From the NCBI RefSeq assembly GCF_004799285.1, contig NZ_SSND01000004.1, positions 357,715 through 421,714 of the forward strand: 64,000 nucleotides of DNA, read 5' to 3'. The stretch is from Aliigemmobacter aestuarii. Its GTDB lineage: Bacteria > Pseudomonadota > Alphaproteobacteria > Rhodobacterales > Rhodobacteraceae. Below are positions 40,567 through 50,900 of this stretch, piece by piece (positions within the stretch are counted from its first letter, which is position 1; each line of letters opens with the position of its first letter). The translations under genes and the position numbers were made by a program. The notes under the pieces were generated by a model. It was not told where the DNA came from. It searched no databases and worked only from the letters and a program-made list of their open reading frames with translations.

Positions 40567-43518
40567 TCAGTCTTGTCCAGATGGTTCCGGCTGGGCTGCA
40601 GGCCGTTTCGACACCCGCAAGAGGGCGCGGATCAGGTCGGCTTCTGCCGCGGGTTTGCCCAGAACCTCGCGGATGCCCGGAGAGGGCAGGGGGACCCGGT
40701 CGGGATGGGTTGTGATGACCACGGCGGGCACCGGCGGATCAAGCGATGCGGCAAGCGCCGAAAGGCCGATCCCGTCCATACCCGGCATGTGCATGTCCGT
40801 CAGCAGGGCGGACCACAGCCCCGGCGTTTCATTCAGCAGGGCGCTGGCCTCGTGCGGGTCGGTGATCGCAAGCGCCACTGCGCCCCGGGCATCCAGCATT
40901 TCCGAAAGCTGATCGGCCAGATCGGCGTCATCGTCGACGACAAGGATGTGCATCCCGGCCAGCGGTGCCACCCCGCCAGCGTCGGCCGTCGCACGGCCCG
41001 GCGGTTTGGCCGGAGCGCCCCCCGCCGGGGGTCGCGGCAATGCCGGGGCGATGGGGACCGAGGGCCAGGCCACCGTCGCGACCGTGCCTTGGCCGGGCGC
41101 GCTGTCAAGCCAGAGGGCCGCGCCGCTTTCGCGCAGGATGGTGCCGACGATGGGCAGGCCGAGGCCGGTGCCCGCCTTGCCTTTCGTGGTGAAATACGGC
41201 TCGAACAGGCGTTCGCGCGCCCGCGGCGAAATCCCGGCGCCGGTGTCGCTGATCCGGAAGACGGCGTGATCCGCCCCGGGGCTCCAGGTGCCCAGATCCG
41301 GCGGGCGGGCAGGCTGCCACTCCGTGCCGGGCAGGACCGCGGCACGGACGCGCGCGGGCCGTTCCGGATCGGCCTCGCAGGCGTTCAGCGCGAGGTTCAC
41401 GACCACCTGCAGAAGCCTTGTGCTGTCGGCCCAGACCGGCTGTTCGGTGTCGGGCAGCGACAGTGCGATGCCGTGCTGTTCGATCCGCGACGATCCCAGC
41501 AGGTCGATCCCCTGGGCGACCAGCGCCCGCAGGTCCTGCCGGGCGGGCCTGGCGTTGCTGCGCCCCAGATGGCCAAGCCCCCCGACCAGATCCCCGGCGA
41601 CATGAGCGGCCCGCTTGATCCGGCGGACCGAGGCAAGCACGTCGGGCCGCTCGCGGCACTGCGCTTCCAGCAAGGTGGCCGCATTGGAAACCACGGCAAC
41701 CACGTTGTTCAGGTCGTGGGCGATTTCCGAGGCGACATGGGCGATCGTCTCGCGCCGCTGCGCGATATGCAGCTTTTCTAGGAGCAGGGCCTGTTCCTTT
41801 TCGGCGCGCAGCCTTTCGGCCATGTCACGCACGATCACCAGAAGGCTTCCGTCATCGCGGATCGTGGCCGACAGCTCCAGCGGCAGGATGCGGCCGTCCC
41901 GCGCCACGCCCTTCAGGCTGCCGCGCCAGTTTCCGCGTGCAACCAGCCTGTGCCAGTCCTGTTCACGCGGCGCGCAAGGCACGTCCGGCGGGAAAAGATC
42001 GGCCCAGTGGATGGTCAAGGCGTGTTCGGCCCCGTCGATCCCGAACAGGTCGCGGTAGGCGCTGTTCATGTAGCCATGCGCGCCCCCCGGACCGATCAGC
42101 GCGATCCCGTCGCGCGAGGCTTCGATCGCCAGCCGCAGGTCGCGCAGTTCCTTGTGATGCGTCTTCTTCAGGTCCGTGATGTCGGTATGGACCGCGACGA
42201 ACCCGTCCAGCCGACCCGACTCGTCATGCATCGGCTGGATGTCCATGCTGATCCAGTATTCCTGGCCTTGCCGCGACCGGTTGAGCATTTCAATCTGGAC
42301 GGGCGTGCCTTCGGCGATGGCGGTGGAAACCTTCAACTGGGCCTCCATATGGGGCCGGTCCGAACGGAACACATCCTGCGGCCTGTGTCCGCGCACCTCG
42401 TCGAGGGTCCAGCCGCTGCGCTGTTCGAAGGCCGGGTTGACCCATTCGATGCGCGCCTCGGCATCGGTGACGATGACCATGTTCGAGGTCAGTTCGGCGA
42501 TCTTGCCAAGCCGTGCGATCCTGCGCTGCTGGTGGTGGCGTTCGGTGAAATCGCGGATGATCAGGAAATAGCCATCCTCGCGCCCGTCAAGGGACCGTCG
42601 TGCGATGGTTGCGTTATGCCAGCGGTTTTTGCCGTTCACCGTGATCTCGTAGTCGAACGGGTCGCACCTGCCGTCCCTGTCGAACCGGGCAAGGGCCTGA
42701 ATGAACTGCTGTCCCAAAGTGGGGGGCAGCGCCTCGTCCACACGGCAGCCGATGAACTGCGACGGTGTGAGAAAGCTGGACGTATCCGCGCCTTCGTTGA
42801 AGGCGACAAGCCGCCCGTCACGGTCAAGCTCCACCACCATGTCGGGCAGCGCCGCCAGCATCGCCTTCAGCCGGTCGCGCTTGGCCAGCAGCGCGGCCTT
42901 CGCGGCTTCGGCCGCCGCCTCGGCCTTGGCCCGGTCAAGCACCACGCCGATGGCCTTGGCCAGCGATTGCAGCAACCTGATCTCGAAGGGCAGGAAGGGG
43001 CGGCAGCGGCGCACCGCGTCATAGCCGACGAACCCGGCCAGCCTCCCGCCATGCAGGAAGGGCGCGATCAGAAGGGACTGCACGCCCTGGCCTTCAAGGA
43101 TCACGCGTTCGGGCGATCCATCGGGCAGGTCGCGCACATCGGCGATCTCGAACGGTTGCCCGGCGTCCAGCGCTTCGCGCCAGATGTCCAGCAGGTTTGC
43201 GGGCAGGTCCTGCGATTCCTCGATCACCGGGGTGATGCCCGTTGCAACCCATTCATGGGTGTTGCGCATGCGGTCCGCGCCTTCGAGGCGATAGACATAA
43301 GACCGGTCGACCCCGGCGATTTCGCCCGCAGCGGCCAGGGCGTGCAGGATTGCGGGGGTGACATCCCGGCCCTGCACGCCGATGATGTCGTCGATGACCT
43401 GAAGGATGCGCGCGCTCAATGCCTCTTTCGGGCAATCGGGGCCGCAGCATGCCGGTGCCCCGCCGGGCCCGACCGACCCGCCGGTCTCTGCCGCCGATGG
43501 ATGCGCCCGTTTCAGCAC
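40567..43518 (-). CDS. Hybrid sensor histidine kinase (GAF-PAS-HisKA-HATPase-REC)
   Basis: A 983-residue protein with no TM segment, so it is cytoplasmic. Order: GAF-like domain (about 35-200), coiled linker, three PAS-like domains (about 215-325, 335-450, 460-570), dimerisation/phosphoacceptor SEIAHDLNN with H601, ATPase with N box LALNACEA (about 709-716), ISDTGAGIS (756-764) and GTGLGLPIV, then a C-terminal receiver with D908 (LLTDMHMPG). The start overlaps the 3' end of the response regulator gene by 7 bp, so the two act as a pair. The signal is unknown. Confidence 0.92.
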   Translation of the reverse strand: MLKRAHPSAAETGGSVGPGGAPACCGPDCPKEALSARILQVIDDIIGVQGRDVTPAILHALAAAGEIAGVDRSYVYRLEGADRMRNTHEWVATGITPVIEESQDLPANLLDIWREALDAGQPFEIADVRDLPDGSPERVILEGQGVQSLLIAPFLHGGRLAGFVGYDAVRRCRPFLPFEIRLLQSLAKAIGVVLDRAKAEAAAEAAKAALLAKRDRLKAMLAALPDMVVELDRDGRLVAFNEGADTSSFLTPSQFIGCRVDEALPPTLGQQFIQALARFDRDGRCDPFDYEITVNGKNRWHNATIARRSLDGREDGYFLIIRDFTERHHQQRRIARLGKIAELTSNMVIVTDAEARIEWVNPAFEQRSGWTLDEVRGHRPQDVFRSDRPHMEAQLKVSTAIAEGTPVQIEMLNRSRQGQEYWISMDIQPMHDESGRLDGFVAVHTDITDLKKTHHKELRDLRLAIEASRDGIALIGPGGAHGYMNSAYRDLFGIDGAEHALTIHWADLFPPDVPCAPREQDWHRLVARGNWRGSLKGVARDGRILPLELSATIRDDGSLLVIVRDMAERLRAEKEQALLLEKLHIAQRRETIAHVASEIAHDLNNVVAVVSNAATLLEAQCRERPDVLASVRRIKRAAHVAGDLVGGLGHLGRSNARPARQDLRALVAQGIDLLGSSRIEQHGIALSLPDTEQPVWADSTRLLQVVVNLALNACEADPERPARVRAAVLPGTEWQPARPPDLGTWSPGADHAVFRISDTGAGISPRARERLFEPYFTTKGKAGTGLGLPIVGTILRESGAALWLDSAPGQGTVATVAWPSVPIAPALPRPPAGGAPAKPPGRATADAGGVAPLAGMHILVVDDDADLADQLSEMLDARGAVALAITDPHEASALLNETPGLWSALLTDMHMPGMDGIGLSALAASLDPPVPAVVITTHPDRVPLPSPGIREVLGKPAAEADLIRALLRVSKRPAAQPEPSGQD

Positions 43519-44186
43519 AGCCCTTCGCGCCGCGCCATCAGGGCGGCCTCGGTCCGGTTCCTGACGCCCAGCTTGCGACAGATCGACTTTACGTCCGCCT
43601 TCACGATCACCTCGTTCAGGCCAAGTTCATGGGCGATTTCCTTGTTCTGCCGCCCCTCGCAAAGGAAGGCCAGAACCCGCAGTTCGCGCGGCTTCAGCGA
43701 GGCGTCGGGCTGTTCCTTCATCAGGACCTTCTGGAGATAGTCGAAGGGGATGTAGGTTTCGCCCTCGGCGATCAGGCGGATCGCGTGTTCCAGCGATTTC
43801 ACCGGCAAGGTCTTGGGAATGAACCCCTTGGCCCCAAGGGCGATCGCCCGTTCGACGACAGGCCATGTCGCGACGCCCGAAAAGATCGCCACCCGCTGCC
43901 CGGTCTGGTCCATCAGCCGGCGAAGGCCCTCCAGCCCTTCGGTGCCCGGAAGGGAATAATCCAGCAGGACGACGTCATAGCCGCCTGTCGCGGCGATCCG
44001 GGCCAGGGCCGCATCGACATTGCCTGCCATGTCGACCCGATAGGCGGCCACGGCGGACAGTGTTGCTGCAACGGTTTCTGCAAGCATGAGGTGATCATCC
44101 ACGACAAGGACCGAGATCGTTGCCGTCCTTGCAAGCTCGGCCGCCTCGTCGAGGGCGGGGTGCATGTCTGAGAGGGTTCGGTTCAT
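43512..44186 (-). CDS. LuxR/NarL-type response regulator
   Basis: About 224 residues from ATG 44186 (ATG 44165 is an alternative). The receiver has VVDDHLM and phosphoacceptor D76 in VVLLDYSLPG, T/S and K positions in AIFSGV and GFIPKTLP. The C-terminal GerE/LuxR domain reads LKPRELRVLAFLCEGRQNKEIAHELGLNEVIVKADVKSICRKLGVRNRTEAAL. It is followed directly by the hybrid kinase. The pair lies next to the Tad locus, but no link to piliation can be proved. Confidence 0.92.
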   Translation of the reverse strand: MNRTLSDMHPALDEAAELARTATISVLVVDDHLMLAETVAATLSAVAAYRVDMAGNVDAALARIAATGGYDVVLLDYSLPGTEGLEGLRRLMDQTGQRVAIFSGVATWPVVERAIALGAKGFIPKTLPVKSLEHAIRLIAEGETYIPFDYLQKVLMKEQPDASLKPRELRVLAFLCEGRQNKEIAHELGLNEVIVKADVKSICRKLGVRNRTEAALMARREGLC

Positions 44187-44479
44187 CTTGCTCGCGATCG
44201 TAGTCCACTGCAGGTTGCACAACCAGAGGGAAAGTGCTCGGTTGGAAATGCCCGCGTTTGAGGGCGTGGTCCAACGTACGATGACGCGTACGGTTCCCGC
44301 AGTCACAGGGAAAGAATGGTCACGATCACATGGTTCGGGCATCGGCCCGTCCGGGAACGATGCCGTCTATCGCCGCTTGCATGCCGCTGCAAGAGAGGCG
44401 TGCATTCGTATAGATGCGGCATTTCGCCGGGCTGGGATGCGCACGACCGGGGCGCCCCGCGCCCCTTCCGCGCGCCGGT

Positions 44480-45409
44480 TCAGCCGCCCCCCGGGCTCAT
44501 GGTGGTGAACATCTTCAGAAGCGCGATCATCACCGGCACCAGAACGATCACCAGGTTGACCGGGAACAGGAAAAGAGCCATCGGAAACAACATCTTGACC
44601 GGCAGGGCGTTGGCCTTTTCCTCGGCCTTGATCAGGCGCATCTGGCGCATCTCGGCGCTGAAGACGCGCAGCGTCTTGACCACGCTTGTCCCCAGTTCCT
44701 GCGACTGGCGGAACAGGACCGCCAGGGTGCGCGCCTCTTCAAGGTTCAGGCGCTGCGAGAAGTTGTTCAGCGCCTCGTGCAGCGGGCGACCGGCGCGGAT
44801 TTCAAGGCTGATGATCGACAGATGCCGCCCAAAGCCCGGCCGGGTCGGCAGGAACTCGCGCGCGACACGGTCGATCGCGGCCTCGATGCTCATCCCGGAA
44901 TCGACGCAGACGATGAGAAGGTCCATGAAATCGGGAAACAGGCGCCGATAGCGGATCTGGTTCGACTTGCCCATGTTGTCCAGAACCGCGTTGACGAGGA
45001 TGAAGGAGATCCCCGCCACCGCCGCCGCAAGCAAGAGCGCCAGCGGCCCCGACACGCCCGAGCCGACATTGACCAGCGCGAACCACACCGCGACGAAGAC
45101 AAGGATCGTCACCAGAACCCGGATCAGCACGAAGACGCGGATCGCCTCGCGCGAGAAGTAGCCGGCCCGGATCAACCGCATCGCAAGGCTGTTCGGGTCG
45201 CCCTTGGCCTGAACCTCATAGTAATGGCGGATGTCGTCATTGTCCGAGGACAGCGCGAGTTCCTCATCGACGTTGCGGCGGATCCGGTCGGCGCCCAGTT
45301 CGTCGATATTGCGCTTCATCTCGCGCCGGTTGGCGATGATGGAAATGGTCGTGAAGGCGACCAGGAGGACAGCCACGAAGACGCTGGCAAGGATCAGGGT
45401 ATCCGACAT
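44480..45409 (-). CDS. tadC: Tad pilus inner-membrane platform protein TadC
   Basis: A 309-residue type II secretion F-domain protein. N-terminal TM (LASVFVAVLLVAFTTISIIA), two further TM helices (VFVLIRVLVTILVFVAVWFAL, PLALLLAAAVAGISFILVNAVL), then the F domain with ESLEAAI-like SGMSIEAAIDRVAREF and LGTSVVKTLRVFSAEMRQMRL, and a last TM near the C-terminus. It forms the assembly platform with TadB, whose gene ends 15 bp upstream. It is the last gene of the Tad operon. Confidence 0.92.
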   Translation of the reverse strand: MSDTLILASVFVAVLLVAFTTISIIANRREMKRNIDELGADRIRRNVDEELALSSDNDDIRHYYEVQAKGDPNSLAMRLIRAGYFSREAIRVFVLIRVLVTILVFVAVWFALVNVGSGVSGPLALLLAAAVAGISFILVNAVLDNMGKSNQIRYRRLFPDFMDLLIVCVDSGMSIEAAIDRVAREFLPTRPGFGRHLSIISLEIRAGRPLHEALNNFSQRLNLEEARTLAVLFRQSQELGTSVVKTLRVFSAEMRQMRLIKAEEKANALPVKMLFPMALFLFPVNLVIVLVPVMIALLKMFTTMSPGGG

Positions 45410-45424
45410 CTTGTCCCGCTCCCG

Positions 45425-46378
45425 TCAGAAATCGAAGGTCACGAGGCGGCGCAGGATAAGGGCGCCGAAGGCCATGACGGCAAGGATGCCGAACACGATC
45501 TGTGTGCCGTATCCCGTTTCCCAGACCGGATCGAAATAGGTGGGCACCAGCGTCCGGATCATCAGGAACAGGAAGGCCGGGAACAGTGCCATGATCACCG
45601 CCGTGATCCGCCCTTCGGCCGAGATCGCCTTGATCTTGCCCCTCAGCAAGGCGCGGTCGCGGATCATCCTCGACAGGTTTTCCAGCGCTTCGCCCAGATT
45701 GCCGCCGGTGTTGCGCTGAACCGAAACCGTCACCGCCAGCAGGTTCAGTTCATCAGCCCCCACGCGGTCGATCATGCTGAGCATCGCCTGATCGAGTTCA
45801 AGCCCGAAGGTCAACTGGTCGCTCAGCATCCCGAATTCCGACCCGATCGGATCGGGCATCTCGCGCCCGACAAGGGCGATCGCGGCGTTCAGCGGGTGGC
45901 CCGCGCTGAGGCTGCGCACGATGATGTCGATGGCCGAGGGAAGTTGCGTGACGAATTTCTTGATCCGCGCCGCGCGGATCTGGATGATCAGAAAGACGAT
46001 CGTCGCCGCGCAGATCACCAGCGCCAGCGGGATCTGCACCCAGATCGTGCTGGCGATCCACTGGGCGACCATGAAGCTGCCCAGAAGGATCACGATCACA
46101 TAGACGACCCGCCGCTGCCGCGACAGGACAAGGCCCGATTGCCGGTAAAGCCGTGTCAGGTCGCCGGGGGAAAATGCGCCAGCCCCGCGCCGGAACAGCG
46201 ACCTGTCCTGCAGCAAGCTGGAATAGGCGCCGGACTGGTCCTGCCGCAGCTTCAGCCGCTCCAGCCGTTCGTTGACCTCGCGCGCCGCGCGCTGACGTCC
46301 AAACAACCGCCGCAGGATCAGTTCCGCGATCAGCAGGACGGCGGCGAAGGTGAAGGCATAGATGATGATGATCGACAC
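45425..46378 (-). CDS. tadB: Tad pilus inner-membrane platform protein TadB
   Basis: A 317-residue F-domain protein with an N-terminal TM (IIIYAFTFAAVLLIAELIL), paired TM helices (VVYVIVILLGSFMVAQWIAST, IPLALVICAATIVFLII), the F domain (PSAIDIIVRSLSAGHPLNAAIALVGREM...LLAVTVSVQRNTGGNLGEALENLSRMI) and C-terminal TMs. It is the partner of TadC and is driven by the CpaF ATPase encoded 7 bp upstream. Confidence 0.92.
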   Translation of the reverse strand: MSIIIIYAFTFAAVLLIAELILRRLFGRQRAAREVNERLERLKLRQDQSGAYSSLLQDRSLFRRGAGAFSPGDLTRLYRQSGLVLSRQRRVVYVIVILLGSFMVAQWIASTIWVQIPLALVICAATIVFLIIQIRAARIKKFVTQLPSAIDIIVRSLSAGHPLNAAIALVGREMPDPIGSEFGMLSDQLTFGLELDQAMLSMIDRVGADELNLLAVTVSVQRNTGGNLGEALENLSRMIRDRALLRGKIKAISAEGRITAVIMALFPAFLFLMIRTLVPTYFDPVWETGYGTQIVFGILAVMAFGALILRRLVTFDF

Positions 46379-46385
46379 GCTGGCC

Positions 46386-47789
<1,404 letters not shown>

Positions 47790-47814
47790 CGTCAGTTCCC
47801 CCGTCTGGCAGAAG

Positions 47815-48375
47815 TCATTTCACGATCACCTTGGTTCCCACGGGCACGGTTTCGAACAGTTCCATCACATCGGCATTCGACAGCCGGAAGCAGCCAGAGG
47901 TTTCGTATCCTCCGACGGTTTCTGCCGTGTTGGTGCCGTGGATGCGGTAAAGCGTGTCCGAGCCGTTGGAATAAAGATAGAGCGCCCGCGCCCCGAGCGG
48001 GTTGTAGGGGCCTGCGGGCACGAAATCGGGCAGCGAGGGATCGCGCTGGCGCATGGCGGCCGGCGGGCGCCATTCGGGCCACTCGGTCTTGCGCCCGACA
48101 TAGGTCGTGCCGGTCCAGGTGAACCCGTCGCGGCCCACGCTGATCCGGTAGCGCGCGGCCTGACCCTTGCCAAGGACGACATGCAGCGTGCGGTCGCTGT
48201 TCGAGATGATGATCGTTCCGGGCCGTTCGGACGAGGGGTAGGGCACGACCTCGCGCGTGGTTGTGCCATGCGAACGCGGCACCTTTTTCACATCCGCAAG
48301 CGCCGCGACCGGCAAGGCGACCCCCGCCAAGCCCGCAGCGACCAGCCCGTTGACCAGCGTCCTGCGCCCTATCAT
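47815..48375 (-). CDS. L,D-transpeptidase (YkuD domain), exported
   Basis: A 186-residue protein from ATG 48375, overlapping the CpaE stop (ATGA). It begins MIGRRTLVNGLVAAGLAGVALPVAALA, an export signal. The YkuD catalytic motif is complete: HGTN with H146 and SGCFRLSN with C162. Such enzymes make 3-3 cross-links or attach proteins to peptidoglycan. Its coupling into the pilus operon suggests that it adapts the cell wall around the pilus, which is inference. Confidence 0.9.
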   Translation of the reverse strand: MIGRRTLVNGLVAAGLAGVALPVAALADVKKVPRSHGTTTREVVPYPSSERPGTIIISNSDRTLHVVLGKGQAARYRISVGRDGFTWTGTTYVGRKTEWPEWRPPAAMRQRDPSLPDFVPAGPYNPLGARALYLYSNGSDTLYRIHGTNTAETVGGYETSGCFRLSNADVMELFETVPVGTKVIVK

Positions 48376-49547
48376 GCGTCCACCGGTTCCGCCAGGATGG
48401 CGGTCTTTGCGTATTTCGTCAGCGCCTTGAGGAACTTCGAGGAGGATGACAGATCCGACAGGCACAGCCCGCGATCCATCGCCTCGGCGATGTTGGTGGT
48501 ATCGGCGGGCAGGAAGTGGAAGGGCACCGCGCCGAACAGTTCGCGCAGCTTCGCCTCCTTGATCCGGCGGCCCGAGAACAACCCGTGACTGTCCTTGTTG
48601 ATCAGCACGTTGACCGGTTTCTTGCCGATCTTGGCCGGTTCCATGGTGTGCAGGATGTCCAGCGTGTGCTTGATCGACGGCAGGCTCAGATCGGTGACCA
48701 GCGTGATCGAGTTGACCGCCGCCAAAAGGTCGGCGCGCCAGTCGGTTTCGTAATACGGGATGTCGAGGATCGTGTGCGCCTGCTGCATGGTGACCGCATC
48801 CAGAAGCCGCAGCACCAGTTCGTAGCAGTTCAGATGGGTGACAAGCTCGGGCCGCTTGAAGGAATAGACCGCAAAGCCGTGTTCGTGCCGCTGCTGGATC
48901 AGGCTGACGAATTCACTGTCGATCCGGCCGGGGTTCGAGGCCACGCTGTGCAGGCTGACCCCGTTGGACATGTTCAGAAGCGCGCCGCAGCCCCCGGTGG
49001 TGAAATCCAGGTCGAAAAGCCCGATACTGCCCGCGTCGGTCTTTTTCCGCTGGCTCAGGATATCGGCCAGGTTCACGGCCACGGTCGTCGCACCGGCGCC
49101 GCCGACGGCGGAAATCACGGCATGCACGCGGTTGGTGTTCTGCTTCGATGACCGGATGCCGCTTTCGATGGAACTCAGCAGGTCGCCCGGCACCACGGGT
49201 TTTTTCAGCCAGTCGTGCACCTTCTGCTTCAGAAGCTTGCGGACATCGGCTTCCTCCAGGGCTTCGGAGACGACGACGATCGGCGTTTCGCCAAAATTCG
49301 CCCTGAGGCCCGAGATCACCTCCATCTCGTGCGATCCGACCTTCGAGATGTCGAGGATGATCATGTCGGGCACGATCTGCACGGCCTTGCGGTGCACCTC
49401 GTCCTGCGTGGCGCGGTCCAGCGCGAACTGGCCCATTTCCGCGATCACCTGGGCGACATGCGCGGCACTGTCCTGCCCGGTGTCCACCAGCAGGACGTGA
49501 TGCTTGCGGTGCGGCGCACGCGGCATGTCGGGATCGGCGATATTCAT
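48372..49547 (-). CDS. cpaE: Tad pilus localisation protein CpaE/TadZ-like
   Basis: A 391-residue protein. Residues 15-130 form a receiver-like domain (HHVLLVDTGQDSAAHV...DMIILDISKVG). The rest is a MinD/ParA-type ATPase fold. Its P-loop AVGGAGATTVAVNLADIL has Ala instead of the usual Lys after the second glycine, as in many TadZ proteins, which bind ATP weakly. It places the pilus machine at the pole. The start is in an ATGA overlap with the TadE-like gene upstream. Confidence 0.9.
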   Translation of the reverse strand: MNIADPDMPRAPHRKHHVLLVDTGQDSAAHVAQVIAEMGQFALDRATQDEVHRKAVQIVPDMIILDISKVGSHEMEVISGLRANFGETPIVVVSEALEEADVRKLLKQKVHDWLKKPVVPGDLLSSIESGIRSSKQNTNRVHAVISAVGGAGATTVAVNLADILSQRKKTDAGSIGLFDLDFTTGGCGALLNMSNGVSLHSVASNPGRIDSEFVSLIQQRHEHGFAVYSFKRPELVTHLNCYELVLRLLDAVTMQQAHTILDIPYYETDWRADLLAAVNSITLVTDLSLPSIKHTLDILHTMEPAKIGKKPVNVLINKDSHGLFSGRRIKEAKLRELFGAVPFHFLPADTTNIAEAMDRGLCLSDLSSSSKFLKALTKYAKTAILAEPVDA

Positions 49548-50155
49548 AGGCTGCTTCTCATGTCTTCACTTGTCATCGTGACCGGATGGGCGGGAATGCT
49601 GATCGTGTCCGTCGCAAGGGCCAGCAGGCGGCCCAGCAGAAGGAATTCGAAGTTGAGGTTGCGCAGTTCGACGGTGATCGAGACGACCGGCCCGCTTGGC
49701 CTGCCGACATAGCCAAGGCCCGCGCGGCGGTAGCTGACAAGGACGTTTCCGGCGGTGATGCGGGGGAAGACGTCGCACATGCCCAGGGTCGTTCCCGCGA
49801 CATAGTCGCAGCTGGCGTCGCTGCCCGAGATCAGCCGGGCCATCCGTGTGGCATCGCAGGCCGCAGCCCCCGCGCCGCAGGCGACGGTAACGATGGTCCC
49901 CGGCACGGCCTCCTGTTCGCCAAGCGCGCCGTAATCCGCGGTCAGGGACGACATGTCGCTGGGCAGCGGATCGGACACCGCCAGAAGCCGCGCGCCGATC
50001 TGCACCGCCTTGGTGGCCTGGCTCCACTGGAACACCAGAAAGCCCAGTTCGACGAAGGCTGCGAACATCAGGATGACGATAGGCGTGACGATCAGCGCCT
50101 CGGTCAGGCTGATGCCCCGTTCATCGCGTCGGAACCTGCGCCAGAGCGTTACCAT
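49544..50155 (-). CDS. TadE/TadF-like minor pilin
   Basis: A 203-residue pseudopilin-like protein. The N-terminus WRRFRRDERGISLTEALIVTPIVILMFAAFVELGFLVFQWSQ has the RGxxxxE pilin-type motif recognised by the CpaA-type peptidase and a hydrophobic helix. The C-terminal part is a beta-rich domain with four cysteines (VACGAGAAACDAT, ASCDY, GMCDVF). It overlaps genes on both sides (by 4 and 7 bp). TadE versus TadF cannot be separated with certainty. Confidence 0.85.
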   Translation of the reverse strand: MVTLWRRFRRDERGISLTEALIVTPIVILMFAAFVELGFLVFQWSQATKAVQIGARLLAVSDPLPSDMSSLTADYGALGEQEAVPGTIVTVACGAGAAACDATRMARLISGSDASCDYVAGTTLGMCDVFPRITAGNVLVSYRRAGLGYVGRPSGPVVSITVELRNLNFEFLLLGRLLALATDTISIPAHPVTMTSEDMRSSL

Positions 50156-50616
50156 CCGATGTACCTCTGTTCATGCACATAGGTGACGCTGATCCCGCCG
50201 GAGGTCACAAGGCGGAACAGGGGCGAACCGAGGTAGTCCAGCGTTCCGGTCACGCGGACCAGATCGGTGGCGACGGGGGCTCCGGGCGGGGTTGCCGGCG
50301 TGATCGCAAGATCGGCGGCGTCGGACCAGCCCGGAACGCGCAGGTTCCCGGTGCCCGCGGGATTTCCGTAAAAGGCGATGTTGCGGGCGATGTCTATGGA
50401 ACATGCGCCAAAATCGGGCCTGCAGCGCGACCAGTAGCGCGCGGCATCGCGCACGCCCACCTGCATCTGCTGGCGCTGCCAGAACACGTTGCCGAATTCC
50501 AGCACGCCTGCCGCAAAGACCGTCGCCACCGGCACCGCCAGCAGCGTCTCGATCAGCACCGCCCCCTCGCAGGCGATCAGGAAGCGCGCGAGACGTGTCT
50601 TGAGACGTTTGCCCAC
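50149..50616 (-). CDS. TadE-like minor pilin
   Basis: About 155 residues from GTG 50616, with AGGAGG 5 bp upstream; the frame's ATG at 50688 is less likely. RFLIACEGAVLIETLLAVPVATVFAAGVLEFGNVFWQ is the EGxxxxE pilin-like helix. The body has two cysteines (CRPDFGAC) and LDYLGSPLFRLVTSGGISVTYVHEQRYIGW at the end. It overlaps the next TadE-like gene by 7 bp. Confidence 0.85.
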   Translation of the reverse strand: MGKRLKTRLARFLIACEGAVLIETLLAVPVATVFAAGVLEFGNVFWQRQQMQVGVRDAARYWSRCRPDFGACSIDIARNIAFYGNPAGTGNLRVPGWSDAADLAITPATPPGAPVATDLVRVTGTLDYLGSPLFRLVTSGGISVTYVHEQRYIGW

Positions 50617-50708
50617 CTTTCCCTCCTTCGCCGGACCACAAGCCTGCCGAAACCGCCGGGCCGCTGGGGCGCCGGCATCACGCGTCACGTCACCTCACGC
50701 GGCGGCGG

Positions 50709-50900
50709 TCAGAGCACGATGTTCGTATCCTCGACATCGGCCGGCCACGGTTCGATCGTCTGGATGGCGGTGTTCGCCTCCGGGGCATTGCCCACACCCA
50801 GCGTAATGCTGTCGCGGCGGCTGAGCGTGTCGGCGCAACCGGCCAGGACAACCAGGGCCAGAAGCCCGCAAAGGGCCTTATTTCTTTGTGAGCAGTGCAT
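50709..50900 (-). CDS. Small Tad-locus lipoprotein
   Basis: A 63-residue lipoprotein from ATG 50900 with lipobox LAGC. The mature part, RRDSITLGVGNAPEANTAIQTIEPWP, resembles small lipoproteins often found after the secretin gene of Rhodobacterales Tad loci. Its start overlaps the secretin 3' end by 23 bp. It may act as a pilotin or plug, by analogy only. Confidence 0.75.
   Translation of the reverse strand: MHCSQRNKALCGLLALVVLAGCADTLSRRDSITLGVGNAPEANTAIQTIEPWPADVEDTNIVL

Noticed and set aside
41950..43740. 596-residue plus-strand frame opposite the histidine kinase
   Set aside because: Shadow of a kinase with all catalytic boxes intact.
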